Shown here: positions 49,887 to 57,788 of the stretch, piece after piece | Layout: every line of letters begins with the position of its first letter | Position numbering within the stretch: position 1 is the stretch's first letter | Assembly (NCBI RefSeq): GCF_022288725.1 | Contig: NZ_JAKNTA010000007.1 | Location: 352,966-416,965, forward strand | Reading direction: 5' to 3' | From: Kitasatospora sp. A2-31 | GTDB lineage: Bacteria > Actinomycetota > Actinomycetes > Streptomycetales > Streptomycetaceae | DNA length: 64,000 nucleotides | The notes under the pieces: generated by a model | The model's database searches: none | What the model saw: the letters and a program-made list of their open reading frames with translations, nothing else | Told to the model about the DNA's origin: nothing | Position numbers and translations under genes: made by a program

Positions 49887-51038
49887 TCAGTGGCTGCTGC
49901 GGATGGGCGCGCGGGCGCAGGCCGCCTGCTGCGCGGGCGACGCAGGCCCGTTCGTCCCGGTGTTGGGGACGGGGGCGAGTGAGCGGGCGCGGGCCGCGTC
50001 GCGGCGGTGCTCCGGCTCGCCGGGTTCGCCGACGGGGTTCCCGTCTGTGGTGCCGGTGACGGCACGCCAGCGCTTCTGCACCGCCTCCGTGCCGCGCAGG
50101 GTGCGCAGGGCCGATCCGAGGAGGCGGGCGGCGGGCAGCGAGGCGTCGAGGGACAGCATGCGCACCGTGCCCGCCGCGGTGAGGGCAGAACGCAGGACGG
50201 AGGCCTGGAGGACCTGTTCGGCCCAGTAGCCCGGATCGCCGCTGAAGCCGGCCCGGGTGACGGCGCGCACGGCGTCGGCGGTGGTCGCGCCCGAGGCCAG
50301 GTCTCCGTGGTGCTGGACCTCCCACAGGACGGTCAGCGGGTCGACCGGCTCGCCGCGGTGGGCAAGGGCGGCGACGGCCCGGTAGACGGCGCGGTGCCCG
50401 CGGTCCAGGAAGTCCGCCGGGTGCAGCCAGCGGGAGATGTCCTGGACCTCGCGCGGGAGGGCGGTCAGGGACGCGAGCAGGGACGCTTCCTGCCGCAGCG
50501 TTTCCTCGACGTCGGCTGGGGGGAGTTCGAGCGGCCACGGGCCGGGAAGGGGCCGCGGGCTCTCGTCCAGCGACCCCCAGGCGTCGGCGAGTTGACCGAT
50601 GGCGGCCCGCAGGTCGCCGGTGAGGTGGAGCGTGCCGTCGACGGCCCCGGTGCGGGCGGCGGCCAGCAGCCGGTGGGCGTGCTCGTGGACCTGCCTGCGG
50701 ACCCCGGTCTCCAGCACCATCCGGCCGTACGCGGCGGCGTGGCCGGTCACCGGGCACGCCGCGATCAGCGTGTGCCCGTACCCGGGCGTGAAGCCGGGGC
50801 TGGCCTCGGCCGCCGAGGCCATCGCCCGCGTCGCCCACGCGGAACTCGCCCCGTCGGTGTCCGGGGGAGGAGTGGGGTGCCCGGCGGCGTTCTGGGCGAG
50901 CAGCACCTCGAACAGGGCGGCGTGAGCGGGCCGGTAGAAGTGCTCCGGTCGCAGCCAGCCGGCCACGTCCCGCAGCCGCTCCGGCGCCAACAGGATCGCG
51001 CCGAGGACCGCCTGCTCGGCCTCCATCTGAGGGTTCAC
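49887..51038 (-). CDS. protein with two DnaB N-terminal-like domains and no helicase motor
   Basis: 383 residues. Residues 5-55 (MEAEQAVLGAILLAPERLRD, LRPEHFYRPAHAALFEVLLA) and about 215-265 (PREVQDISRWLHPADFLDRG, HRAVYRAVAALAHRGEPVDP) both match the N-terminal collar domain of replicative DnaB helicase, which binds primase and loader. No RecA-type ATPase domain follows. The tail is AARARSLAPVPNTGTNGP. GTG 51038 has GGAGG upstream. It may interact with the host DnaB or with the element's DnaC-like loader. Confidence 0.75.
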   Translation of the reverse strand: MNPQMEAEQAVLGAILLAPERLRDVAGWLRPEHFYRPAHAALFEVLLAQNAAGHPTPPPDTDGASSAWATRAMASAAEASPGFTPGYGHTLIAACPVTGHAAAYGRMVLETGVRRQVHEHAHRLLAAARTGAVDGTLHLTGDLRAAIGQLADAWGSLDESPRPLPGPWPLELPPADVEETLRQEASLLASLTALPREVQDISRWLHPADFLDRGHRAVYRAVAALAHRGEPVDPLTVLWEVQHHGDLASGATTADAVRAVTRAGFSGDPGYWAEQVLQASVLRSALTAAGTVRMLSLDASLPAARLLGSALRTLRGTEAVQKRWRAVTGTTDGNPVGEPGEPEHRRDAARARSLAPVPNTGTNGPASPAQQAACARAPIRSSH

Positions 51039-51042
51039 CGCG

Positions 51043-51867
51043 TCACCTCCGCCCGCTGCGGGGAGGACTTGTGGCGGACGGGGGCCGAAACGCCTGGCCC
51101 GCCGTCCTCGGCGGGAGTGGCTGCCGGACCGGTGCGAGGCCCGTGGCGGGGTCGGTGGCCGGCATCGGCGCGGGGGCGCGTGGGTCGATCCGGCGCAGGA
51201 CGCCTTCCGCCTGCCGCTTCGTGGGAAAGCCGCCCTCGGTGATGCTGTAGGTCGCGCTGTGCAGGTGGATGGTCTCCAGCTGGAGCAGGAACCGGCGACC
51301 GCTCGCGCGGGGATGGCGGTCGAGCAGAAGCGCCCAGTTCGCCTCGCGCTCCCCGCCGCTGGAGCCGCACGGGTAGGCCATCTGACGGCCGAGCAGCATG
51401 TACCGCGAGCCGGAGCGGCGGATCCGGTCCTCGACGCGCAGGGTGGCGCCGTCGCCGGGGCGGGCGAACGCGTAGTCGCCGCCGTCCAGCAGCCCGCTGA
51501 ACTCGTGCGGGGAGCCGAGTCCGTACGGGTGGGCCGGAACAGGGTGGTAGACGGTGAGGGCGTCGGGGCTCGCGCCGCGCCCCACGAGCCAGTGCCCGGC
51601 CCAGGCATAGGTGACCGCCGAGGACATGCGCAGGTGGAAGGTCCGAACGGACGGGTCGAGCCGCAGATGGATGCCGGCGGCCCTGTTGGTGCCGGTCATC
51701 AGCGAGGGCGCGCCGCGGTCGGCGGCCACCAGGAACTGCTCGGTGGCGCTCTGCTGGGAGGCGACGACCTCGTAGAGAGCGGGCTCGGTATCCAGCCGCT
51801 GAAGGGTTATGGCGCTGGCAGGATCACCGGGTGTCCAGTCACGCAGTGCGTGGACGGCGTCTTCCAT
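51043..51867 (-). CDS. hypothetical protein, WLVGRG family
   Basis: 274 residues. Contains HWLVGRGASPDALTVYHPV and YSITEGGFPTKRQAEGVLR, both shared with 35721-36494, in a beta-rich body (GIHLRLDPSVRTFHLRMSSA). Ends in a Pro/Arg-rich tail. ATG 51867. A family confined to this array as far as I can see; function unknown. Confidence 0.68.
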   Translation of the reverse strand: MEDAVHALRDWTPGDPASAITLQRLDTEPALYEVVASQQSATEQFLVAADRGAPSLMTGTNRAAGIHLRLDPSVRTFHLRMSSAVTYAWAGHWLVGRGASPDALTVYHPVPAHPYGLGSPHEFSGLLDGGDYAFARPGDGATLRVEDRIRRSGSRYMLLGRQMAYPCGSSGGEREANWALLLDRHPRASGRRFLLQLETIHLHSATYSITEGGFPTKRQAEGVLRRIDPRAPAPMPATDPATGLAPVRQPLPPRTAGQAFRPPSATSPPRSGRR

Positions 51868-51921
51868 GGACTTCCTGAAGGAGTAGGGATCGTGGGCCCC
51901 GGGCTCGGGCTGCCGAGGCGG

Positions 51922-53367
51922 TCAGCGAGAGCGCTGCGGACGACGGATGCCCGGGGCCGGAGGCGGGAGTTCGGCAGGAGGCCCCAGGGCGTCCAGGCCC
52001 GGCAGGACGGGCGCGGTGCTGGCGGCTGCGGCGCGGCGGGAGACAGGGCGCGGGTTGGCGGAGGCGGCGCGGGCCTGTGATCGCGGTCCGTACAGGTCCT
52101 CCAGGTAGCCGCGCACCGCCTCGCGCCAGGGCCGGCCGAGGAGCGGGCCGAGGACGCGTGCGGCCTCGGTGGGGGCCACGACATCCCCGATCTGTCGGAA
52201 CCGGGCGGTGTCCGAGCCGTCCCAGGGGTGGCCGGCGGGCATACCGACGAGCAGGGAGGCCTCGCCGGTGGTGATCCGCCGCTGCGGGTCGCCGGCCCAG
52301 TACCAGCTGCGGCTGCGTCCGGTGATGGCGGTGGCGGTCTCGTCCGCACTCCATTCGTTGCCACCGGGCGTCGCGCGGTTCCCGCGGGTGTTCACCCGCA
52401 CGCCCTTCTGCCAGCCGAGGGCCTGCGCGGCGGTGCGTGCCGGTGTCGGGTCGATGGGCTGGGCGGTGCGCAGACTCACCATCTGGTGGCGTCCGGCGAC
52501 GAAGTAGGTGCGGCGCCGGTGGGAGGCGAGGCCGACATCGGCGGCGTCCAACGTCTCGTAGTCGCTGGTGTACCAGTCCGCGAGCTCCAGGGCATCGGCG
52601 AGGGCGTCGAGCACGTCGGTGGGCAGGGCGCTGGACTGCTCCATCGCCAGCCAGCGCAGCGCGTCGAACTTGGCGGTGAGCGTCAGCGACCAGATCAGGG
52701 TCTCGGCGATCAGTCCGATGTCCGGTCTGGTCATTTCGGCGATCGGTTCCCGCACGCCGGCCCTGGACAGGAGCGGGCCGGTCCAGCCGGCGTTGCCGTC
52801 CCAGTGGGGGTCGGTGCAGATCAGGCAGGTGTCGCCCTCGCCGCACTCGCCCTCGTCGTGCCAGTGGCCGAAGCTTCCCTCGACGGCTCGCGACATGATC
52901 TCGTTCAGGAGCCGGAGGTTGCGGCTCTCGTGGCCCTCACGGCTGCCGGCCGGAGTCCAGACCTGGCAGGGGGCGCTGACGATCAGCCCTTCGACGTGGC
53001 GCAGGGCCGGGTTCGTGGGGTCGAGGGAGCGGACATCGCAGACAATCCGGCGGTGACCGGCCGCCACCGCGGTCGCCGAGGCGTTCGCGGAAAGGTCGAC
53101 GCCGATCACGTCGAACGCGCCGGGGCGGGGATCGAGGATCCGCAGGCCCTGCTCCCAGCCGGCCGGGCCGGCGAAGAGGTTGACGATCCTGGGCGGGTCG
53201 CCGCTGCGCGGAGGGTAGAGCCAGCGGACCGGCCAGGGATGGGCACGGGCGATCAGCTCGCCGTAGGACCACGGCCCCATCCGGTGGTCGGGACCGAACC
53301 ACGCCGGTTCACCGGCCGTGGACAGCGGCCGGTAGCCGCCACGTGGGAAAGCACTGTCTGGGGTCAA
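51922..53367 (-). CDS. C5-cytosine DNA methyltransferase with array tail
   Basis: 481 residues. RIVNLFAGPAGWEQGL (motif I), VIGVDLSANA (II), VSAPCQVWTPAGS (IV, catalytic Cys), LAMEQSSALP (VI, with EQ for EN), SHRRRTYFVAG (VIII) and QIGDVVAPTEAARVL (X) are in order. The variable region contains extra Cys pairs (CGEGDTCLICTDPHWDGN). The last 50 residues are the array tail (AAAASTAPVLPGLDALGPP). TTG 53367 follows GGAG at eight bases and overlaps the stop of the upstream microprotein gene. Probably protects element DNA from host restriction. Confidence 0.88.
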   Translation of the reverse strand: MTPDSAFPRGGYRPLSTAGEPAWFGPDHRMGPWSYGELIARAHPWPVRWLYPPRSGDPPRIVNLFAGPAGWEQGLRILDPRPGAFDVIGVDLSANASATAVAAGHRRIVCDVRSLDPTNPALRHVEGLIVSAPCQVWTPAGSREGHESRNLRLLNEIMSRAVEGSFGHWHDEGECGEGDTCLICTDPHWDGNAGWTGPLLSRAGVREPIAEMTRPDIGLIAETLIWSLTLTAKFDALRWLAMEQSSALPTDVLDALADALELADWYTSDYETLDAADVGLASHRRRTYFVAGRHQMVSLRTAQPIDPTPARTAAQALGWQKGVRVNTRGNRATPGGNEWSADETATAITGRSRSWYWAGDPQRRITTGEASLLVGMPAGHPWDGSDTARFRQIGDVVAPTEAARVLGPLLGRPWREAVRGYLEDLYGPRSQARAASANPRPVSRRAAAASTAPVLPGLDALGPPAELPPPAPGIRRPQRSR

Positions 53368-53504
53368 GGGCGCTGCTCCGGCCGGGCGGCGGAACTGCGG
53401 GGCCGGGCGCCCCGTGGTGCGGGACGCGCACCGTCACGGGGCGGGTCGCCCGGGGCGGGCAGGTGACGGGCCGGGGCCCGCGCGACCGTGCCGACGGTGT
53501 TCAT
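53364..53504 (-). CDS. 46-residue microprotein consisting of an array-type tail
   Basis: The ATG at 53504 shares ATGA with the upstream stop and its own stop shares TTGA with the next gene, so both junctions show the operon's normal coupling. The product has no folded-domain segment: it starts MNTVGTVARAPARHLPAPG and ends ARPRSSAARPEQRP, matching the Arg/Ala/Pro tail of its neighbours. It could be a free copy of the tag or the remnant of a longer gene. Confidence 0.55.
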   Translation of the reverse strand: MNTVGTVARAPARHLPAPGDPPRDGARPAPRGARPRSSAARPEQRP

Positions 53505-54403
53505 GCGACCGGACTGCCGGAGCGGCACGAGTAGGGCGAGCAGCCGTCGGTGGGGCCGAACTCGGCCTCGTCGGCAGCGAGCTGTTCCTCCAGGGCGAGC
53601 TGCTCGCGGCGGGTGAGACGGTCGATGGGCGCCTCGGACAGGGGGACACGGGAGCGGTGGAGGTAGGCCTGCCCGAGCAACGGCCGGCCGTCCGCGTTCG
53701 CGCGGGCGTTCCCGGCGCGGATCTGCGCGTCGAAGTCGACGACGTCCGCCCACTCGTCCGGGTCGCCGTCGCGGATCGACCTCCACTGGGCGTTGCCGTG
53801 GAACGGACACCCCAGGCAGCTGCTCTTCGGCGTGGACTCCAGGCCGTGTTCGGCGAGCAGACCCAGGCAGTCACCGCGCGACAGGCCCAGCTCGATCAGC
53901 GGAAATCTGTTGCGCGTGTACTTGACGTCGGCGTCCTTTGCCCGATGGAACTCGTCGGTGGAGATCCCGATCCACTGCTCGGCAAACACCTCGGCCGGTA
54001 TTCGCGCCGGATACGGATATCCGAGGATTTCCCGGACCTGTCGCTTAATTGGTTTGATTTTGTATTCGCCAGTGCACTGGCGCCGCGTCATCCCAGGTGA
54101 TCCGTCCTTGTTGAGGATGTAGAGCGGCATGCTGGCGAAGCGGTGGGCGGGGTCCAGGGCATCATTTCTGATATTGCCGGAGGACACTCGGAGAATAGGA
54201 ATTCCGGCGGGCTGGGCTATCTCCCGCTCGACCCGGTCGAGATGGGAATAGACCGCCTTCGGCTCCCAGCCGGTGTCCGCGAAGACGGCGAAATCCAGCT
54301 TCGGCAGCTCGCCGAGCGCGGACAGGAGCAGCAGGGTGGTCGACTGCACTCCGGCCCCCAGGGACAGGGTGCGTACGGTGGGCGCGGTGCCGGTAGCGGT
54401 CAC
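53501..54403 (-). CDS. PAPS-reductase/adenine-nucleotide-alpha-hydrolase-like protein (phage/element type)
   Basis: 300 residues. PP-loop-like start LSLGAGVQSTTLLLLSALGE, then FAVFADTGWEPKAVYSHLDR, TRRQCTGEYKIKPIKRQVRE and SSCLGCPFHGNAQW, the pattern of PAPS-reductase-family proteins on phages and mobile elements. The Cys residues may bind Fe-S or take part in sulfur transfer. GTG 54403 overlaps the upstream stop (GTGA). No dnd partners are present. No array tail. Confidence 0.82.
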   Translation of the reverse strand: MTATGTAPTVRTLSLGAGVQSTTLLLLSALGELPKLDFAVFADTGWEPKAVYSHLDRVEREIAQPAGIPILRVSSGNIRNDALDPAHRFASMPLYILNKDGSPGMTRRQCTGEYKIKPIKRQVREILGYPYPARIPAEVFAEQWIGISTDEFHRAKDADVKYTRNRFPLIELGLSRGDCLGLLAEHGLESTPKSSCLGCPFHGNAQWRSIRDGDPDEWADVVDFDAQIRAGNARANADGRPLLGQAYLHRSRVPLSEAPIDRLTRREQLALEEQLAADEAEFGPTDGCSPYSCRSGSPVA

Positions 54404-54810
54404 GGCGCCTGCCACAGCGAGACGACAACGGGCCCTTCGCCCGGCCGCGCTCTGCGGCGGGCGGCGGCTCGCCACCCCGCGCGTTGGGCGCGCGCGGCGC
54501 TCTCGTCGTCGCGGGCGTAGGTGACGAGTCGGGTGTAGCCGAGGGATTCGGCGGCACGGCGGCAGGCGGTGTACAGCATGGGGTCCTTGGCCGGGGCGCC
54601 GGTGCCGACATCGGCGAAGGTGACCTCCAGCGTGGTGCCGTCGTCGAGCAGACCGGCGGTCGGCCGGTGGGCGACGGCGACGGTGCGAACCCTCCCGTCG
54701 TCGTCGGCGCCGGCCACGGCGAACACCCGGCCTCGCGGTGTTCGGTGATGGCGCAGGCGGACGGAGCGGGCGGCCTCGCGGTCGCGGACGGGCACGAGGT
54801 GGAGGCTCAT
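54400..54810 (-). CDS. XF1762-like acetyltransferase-fold protein
   Basis: 136 residues. MSLHLVPVRDREAARSVRLR, HHRTPRGRVFAVAG, then DDGTTLEVTFADVGTGAPAK, LYTACRRAAESLGYTRLVTY, AARAQRAGWRAA: the N-acyltransferase-like layout of the XF1762 family found on phages and mobile elements. ATG 54810 shares ATGA with the coupling-protein stop. Function unknown; it sits next to the PAPS-reductase-like gene in phages too, as I recall. Confidence 0.7.
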   Translation of the reverse strand: MSLHLVPVRDREAARSVRLRHHRTPRGRVFAVAGADDDGRVRTVAVAHRPTAGLLDDGTTLEVTFADVGTGAPAKDPMLYTACRRAAESLGYTRLVTYARDDESAARAQRAGWRAAARRRARPGEGPVVVSLWQAP

Positions 54811-56573
54811 GCGGCCACCGCCTTGGCGCGGGCGCGCTCGGTGATCGCCGCGGTCTGCCGGGCGGAGGCCTTGCCGATCACGTCGGCGCCGCGCTCCTTG
54901 TACCAGGGGCGCAACCGGATCAGTGCCGGTTTGACCCCGGTGGCGAACAGGAGCGCGGAGCCCTTCGCGAGCGCTCTGATCTGGTCGGCGGGCAGGATCC
55001 GTTCCTGGCGCATCGACACGGAGGTGGAGCGCCCGGACTCGCTGGTGGAGTGGGAGACGGTCTCGACGTCGTGCTCGCCGACGAGCCTGGAGAGCTTGTC
55101 GGCGAAGTCCGCGTCGTCGATGCCGGAGCCGACGAGCTTGATCGTGGCGGCGGACCAGAGGGCGTCCATTCCGACCTCGCCCCACACGCGCTGGCCCTGC
55201 CGGTAGGACTGCAGGATCGTGATCGGGATGACCCCGCGGGAGCCCAGGTGCGAGTACAGGTCGGGCAGGTCGCCGATTTTGCACACGTTCGCGGCCTCGT
55301 CGAGGATGCACAGCAGCGGGGGGTCGAGGCGTCCGCCGTCGCGTTCGGCCTGGACGACGGCGGTGCGCATCACGCTGTCGGCCGCGGCGGCGATCAGTGC
55401 GGACGCGCTGCCGCCGCCGTCCTTGCTGAGCAGGTAGAGGGTGTCCGTGCGGGTGACGAAGTCGGCGGGCTTGAACTCCGGAAGCTCGCTGTTGGGGGTG
55501 ACCCAGGCGGCGATCTTCGGGTCGAGCAGGCACGAGGCGTACTGGCGCGCGGTCTCGAAGATCCCGTCCCTGGTCTCGACCGCGCCGGACACCGTGCCCT
55601 GCAACTGGGCCGCAATGGCGGACAGTTGGTTCGACTTGAGGATGTCGATCGGGGTGCGGTCGGCGGGCTGGGCGAGCCAGGCCAGGACGTCGGTGATCGG
55701 GCGCCCGTCGGCGCCGGCCGCCAGGAACAATGCGGTGAGCGTGTTGGCGGCGGCGGTGCTCCAGAAGTCGCCCTGCTCGCCCTCGTCGACGGCGGCGGTC
55801 ACGAAGTGCTGGGCCAGGCGCCGGGCACCGGGCAGGTCGCCGGCGTCGGCGAGCGGATCCCACCACATCGCCTGCTCGGTGTGGGCGATCTGCTGGGGGT
55901 CCATCACCCACACCCGGCCCGCCTCGGCCCGGGCGTCCAGGGTGACGGTGAAGGCGTCGCCCGCCGCCTTGTTACTGGTGAGCAGGACCGGGCCGGGGGC
56001 GTTGAGAATCGAGGGGACCGCGAGGCTGGTCGTCTTGCCGGAGCGCGGCGCCATGATGGCGACGGCGACGTCCTCCCACGAGGTGCGAACCTCGGGGCCC
56101 TTCTCGCCCAGGGTGCCGAGCAGGACGCCGGTGTCCTCGGGGCGGATCGCGCCGGGCTTGGCGGAGGCGAGGCTGGGGCGCAGGCTCCGCGCCTTGGTGG
56201 TGATCTCCTTGGGCAGGAGGACGGCGAGGTCGCGGCCGGTGGCCAGGCCGCTGCTCTTCCTGCGGACCTTGAGGTAGATCCGCAGGCCCACGGCGGCGAG
56301 GGCGAGGGTGACGGCGGCGGGCGTGACGCGGGCGCCGACGAGCAGGGCGACGGGCCCCAGTCCCGGCCACAGCCGCTGGGGATGGAGGGCGGCCGTGACC
56401 GGCTGGTAGACCGCCCACGGGCCCTGCCCGAAGAAGAGGTTGGTGGTGTTGCCGAGGGCCCAGGCGATCGAGCCGAAGGCGATGAGGAGGAGGCCGGCAC
56501 CGATCAGGGCGTAGAGGAGGGCGTCGGTGCCGGGGGATGCGGAGGGTGACTTGGGGGAGGAAGCGGGGGGCAG
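54807..56573 (-). CDS. type IV coupling protein (TraD/TraG/VirD4-like), apparent CTG start
   Basis: 588 residues. Two N-terminal TM segments (ALLYALIGAGLLLIAFGSIA and PVALLVGARVTPAAVTLALA), Walker A MAPRSGKTTS at about 173, Walker B LLCILDEAANV at about 394, and the TraG/VirD4 GSRGVIPITILQSYRQGQRV region. It selects substrates for the type IV channel at the membrane. After the in-frame TGA upstream, the first ATG, GTG or TTG is GTG 56297, beyond both TMs. CTG 56573 has AAGGA five bases upstream. Confidence 0.88.
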   Translation of the reverse strand: MPPASSPKSPSASPGTDALLYALIGAGLLLIAFGSIAWALGNTTNLFFGQGPWAVYQPVTAALHPQRLWPGLGPVALLVGARVTPAAVTLALAAVGLRIYLKVRRKSSGLATGRDLAVLLPKEITTKARSLRPSLASAKPGAIRPEDTGVLLGTLGEKGPEVRTSWEDVAVAIMAPRSGKTTSLAVPSILNAPGPVLLTSNKAAGDAFTVTLDARAEAGRVWVMDPQQIAHTEQAMWWDPLADAGDLPGARRLAQHFVTAAVDEGEQGDFWSTAAANTLTALFLAAGADGRPITDVLAWLAQPADRTPIDILKSNQLSAIAAQLQGTVSGAVETRDGIFETARQYASCLLDPKIAAWVTPNSELPEFKPADFVTRTDTLYLLSKDGGGSASALIAAAADSVMRTAVVQAERDGGRLDPPLLCILDEAANVCKIGDLPDLYSHLGSRGVIPITILQSYRQGQRVWGEVGMDALWSAATIKLVGSGIDDADFADKLSRLVGEHDVETVSHSTSESGRSTSVSMRQERILPADQIRALAKGSALLFATGVKPALIRLRPWYKERGADVIGKASARQTAAITERARAKAVAA

Positions 56574-56581
56574 GGTCGTCC

Positions 56582-56677
56582 TTACGGGGATGGCCCGGGC
56601 GCACGGGATCGCAGGCCCTCAGGGGCTGCGGGCGCGGGGCGGGAGACGCGGCCGGGCGCCGGGCGCGGTGTGCTCAC
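56582..56677 (-). CDS. possible 31-residue Pro/Arg/Ala-rich microprotein
   Basis: GTG 56677 to TAA 56582, between the relaxase-like gene and the coupling protein. The product (STPRPAPGRVSRPAPAAPEG and on) resembles an array tail, as at 53364-53504, and the stop overlaps the coupling protein's ribosome site. No clear ribosome site of its own; it could be chance in GC-rich sequence. Confidence 0.25.
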   Translation of the reverse strand: MSTPRPAPGRVSRPAPAAPEGLRSRAPGPSP

Positions 56678-56716
56678 GCGCCGGGGACCGGGGCCGGGGA
56701 AAGGGGGGGAGGACGC

Positions 56717-57337
56717 TCAGCGGTGCGGGGCCGCAGGGGCCGGTGTGCCGCCCCACGGCGCGGCGGTGCTGCGCAGGGCGGACGCCGGACGGGTCTGGGC
56801 GGGCGCGGTGCGGGCGGTGGAGGCGCGAAGGCGGCCGGCGCGGTCGAACGAGGCGAGCTGGCAGGCCGCGTGAGCGAGGGACAGGTCGCGCTCCAGGTAC
56901 GGGGTCGAGCCGTCGGCGCGCATCAGCGGGGCCACGATGCGCGCCTCGTGGTTGCCGATCCGCAGGGCGATCCACCGGCAGGCCAAGGGATCGTCGACGG
57001 GCACGATGCCGGTGGCGGCCAGGATCCGGCGGACGGTCGAGGCCCACCGTTCGTCCGGGAGCGGGGCACTGTCGGGATGAGCGCGGACGGTGCAGTGCCA
57101 CACGTCCCGGCTGCGGCCCGGCCGCAGGTCCCGCTCGGGCCGCCGGGCGCGCAGATAGGCGTCCAATTCGGCTGCGAGGGAGTCCAGTTCCGAGCTGCCG
57201 GGAGCAGGCAGTCCGGCGATCGGCTGCCAGGCGTCGAGGACGGTGACCCGGGGGGTGCCCGGCAGGCGCACGGCGTGGTGCTGGGCGGCGACGAGCAGGT
57301 CGCGGGTGCTGGCATAGCGGGTGATGGACGGGATCAG
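56717..57337 (-). CDS. relaxase-like paralog lacking the histidine triad, CTG start
   Basis: 206 residues that align with the first 200 of the relaxase at 16107: L-I-P-S-I against M-V-P-N-I at the start, VWHCTVRAHPD against VWHCSVRTAPD, ATGIVPVDDPLACRWIALR against the equivalent stretch. RHATDHIHIV in the relaxase becomes RIGNHEARIV, so two metal-ligand histidines are lost. CTG 57337 sits exactly where the relaxase has ATG. Tail ASTARTAPAQTRPASALR. Probably an oriT-binding or regulatory protein, not a nuclease. Confidence 0.72.
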   Translation of the reverse strand: MIPSITRYASTRDLLVAAQHHAVRLPGTPRVTVLDAWQPIAGLPAPGSSELDSLAAELDAYLRARRPERDLRPGRSRDVWHCTVRAHPDSAPLPDERWASTVRRILAATGIVPVDDPLACRWIALRIGNHEARIVAPLMRADGSTPYLERDLSLAHAACQLASFDRAGRLRASTARTAPAQTRPASALRSTAAPWGGTPAPAAPHR

Positions 57338-57365
57338 GGGAAACGTTTCTCCAGGGGCGGGTGGT

Positions 57366-57788
57366 TCAGCGCCTGCGTGGGGCGGGCCCTGGGCCGGGTG
57401 GCTGGGGCGGGGCCGGTGCCGGCGGGGCCACGGGCCGCGCGGCGCTCGATCGGATCCGGGCGGGGCGGGCGGCCACGGAGCGCAGGCGCTCGTGTGTGCC
57501 GGTGATGTCGCTGCCGGCCTGCCAGATCTCGTCGGCGGCGAGGGCGAGCGGCTGCCACAGGTAGCTGCCGCCGGGCGCGTCCTTGACCCACCGACTGGCG
57601 GTCGCGAGGGCGTCGGAGAGCGCTTCGAGAGTGCCGCCGTCACGGGTGATCGCCTCGACCAGGTCGGCCACCTCGGCGGGACCGGAGGCGTCGCGCAGCT
57701 GCTCGCAGACGAGCCGCAGCGCCTCGGTGGCCCGGACCGCCGGGGACGGCTGGGGCATGGGGGGCAGGGTCTCCTGCGGGCCGGTCAC
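57366..57788 (-). CDS. hypothetical helical protein with array tail
   Basis: 140 residues. ATEALRLVCEQLRDASGPAE, TLEALSDALATASRWVKDAP, ALAADEIWQAGSDITGTHER, then tail RSVAARPARIRSSAARPVAP. GTG 57788 overlaps the upstream stop (GTGA); an internal ATG at 57758 is an alternative. One of the clearest tails of the array. Confidence 0.68.
   Translation of the reverse strand: MTGPQETLPPMPQPSPAVRATEALRLVCEQLRDASGPAEVADLVEAITRDGGTLEALSDALATASRWVKDAPGGSYLWQPLALAADEIWQAGSDITGTHERLRSVAARPARIRSSAARPVAPPAPAPPQPPGPGPAPRRR

Noticed and set aside
53501..54403. DndC of a phosphorothioation system
   Set aside because: It is of the phage-type PAPS-reductase-like group as judged by its length and motifs, and no dndA, B, D or E genes are nearby.
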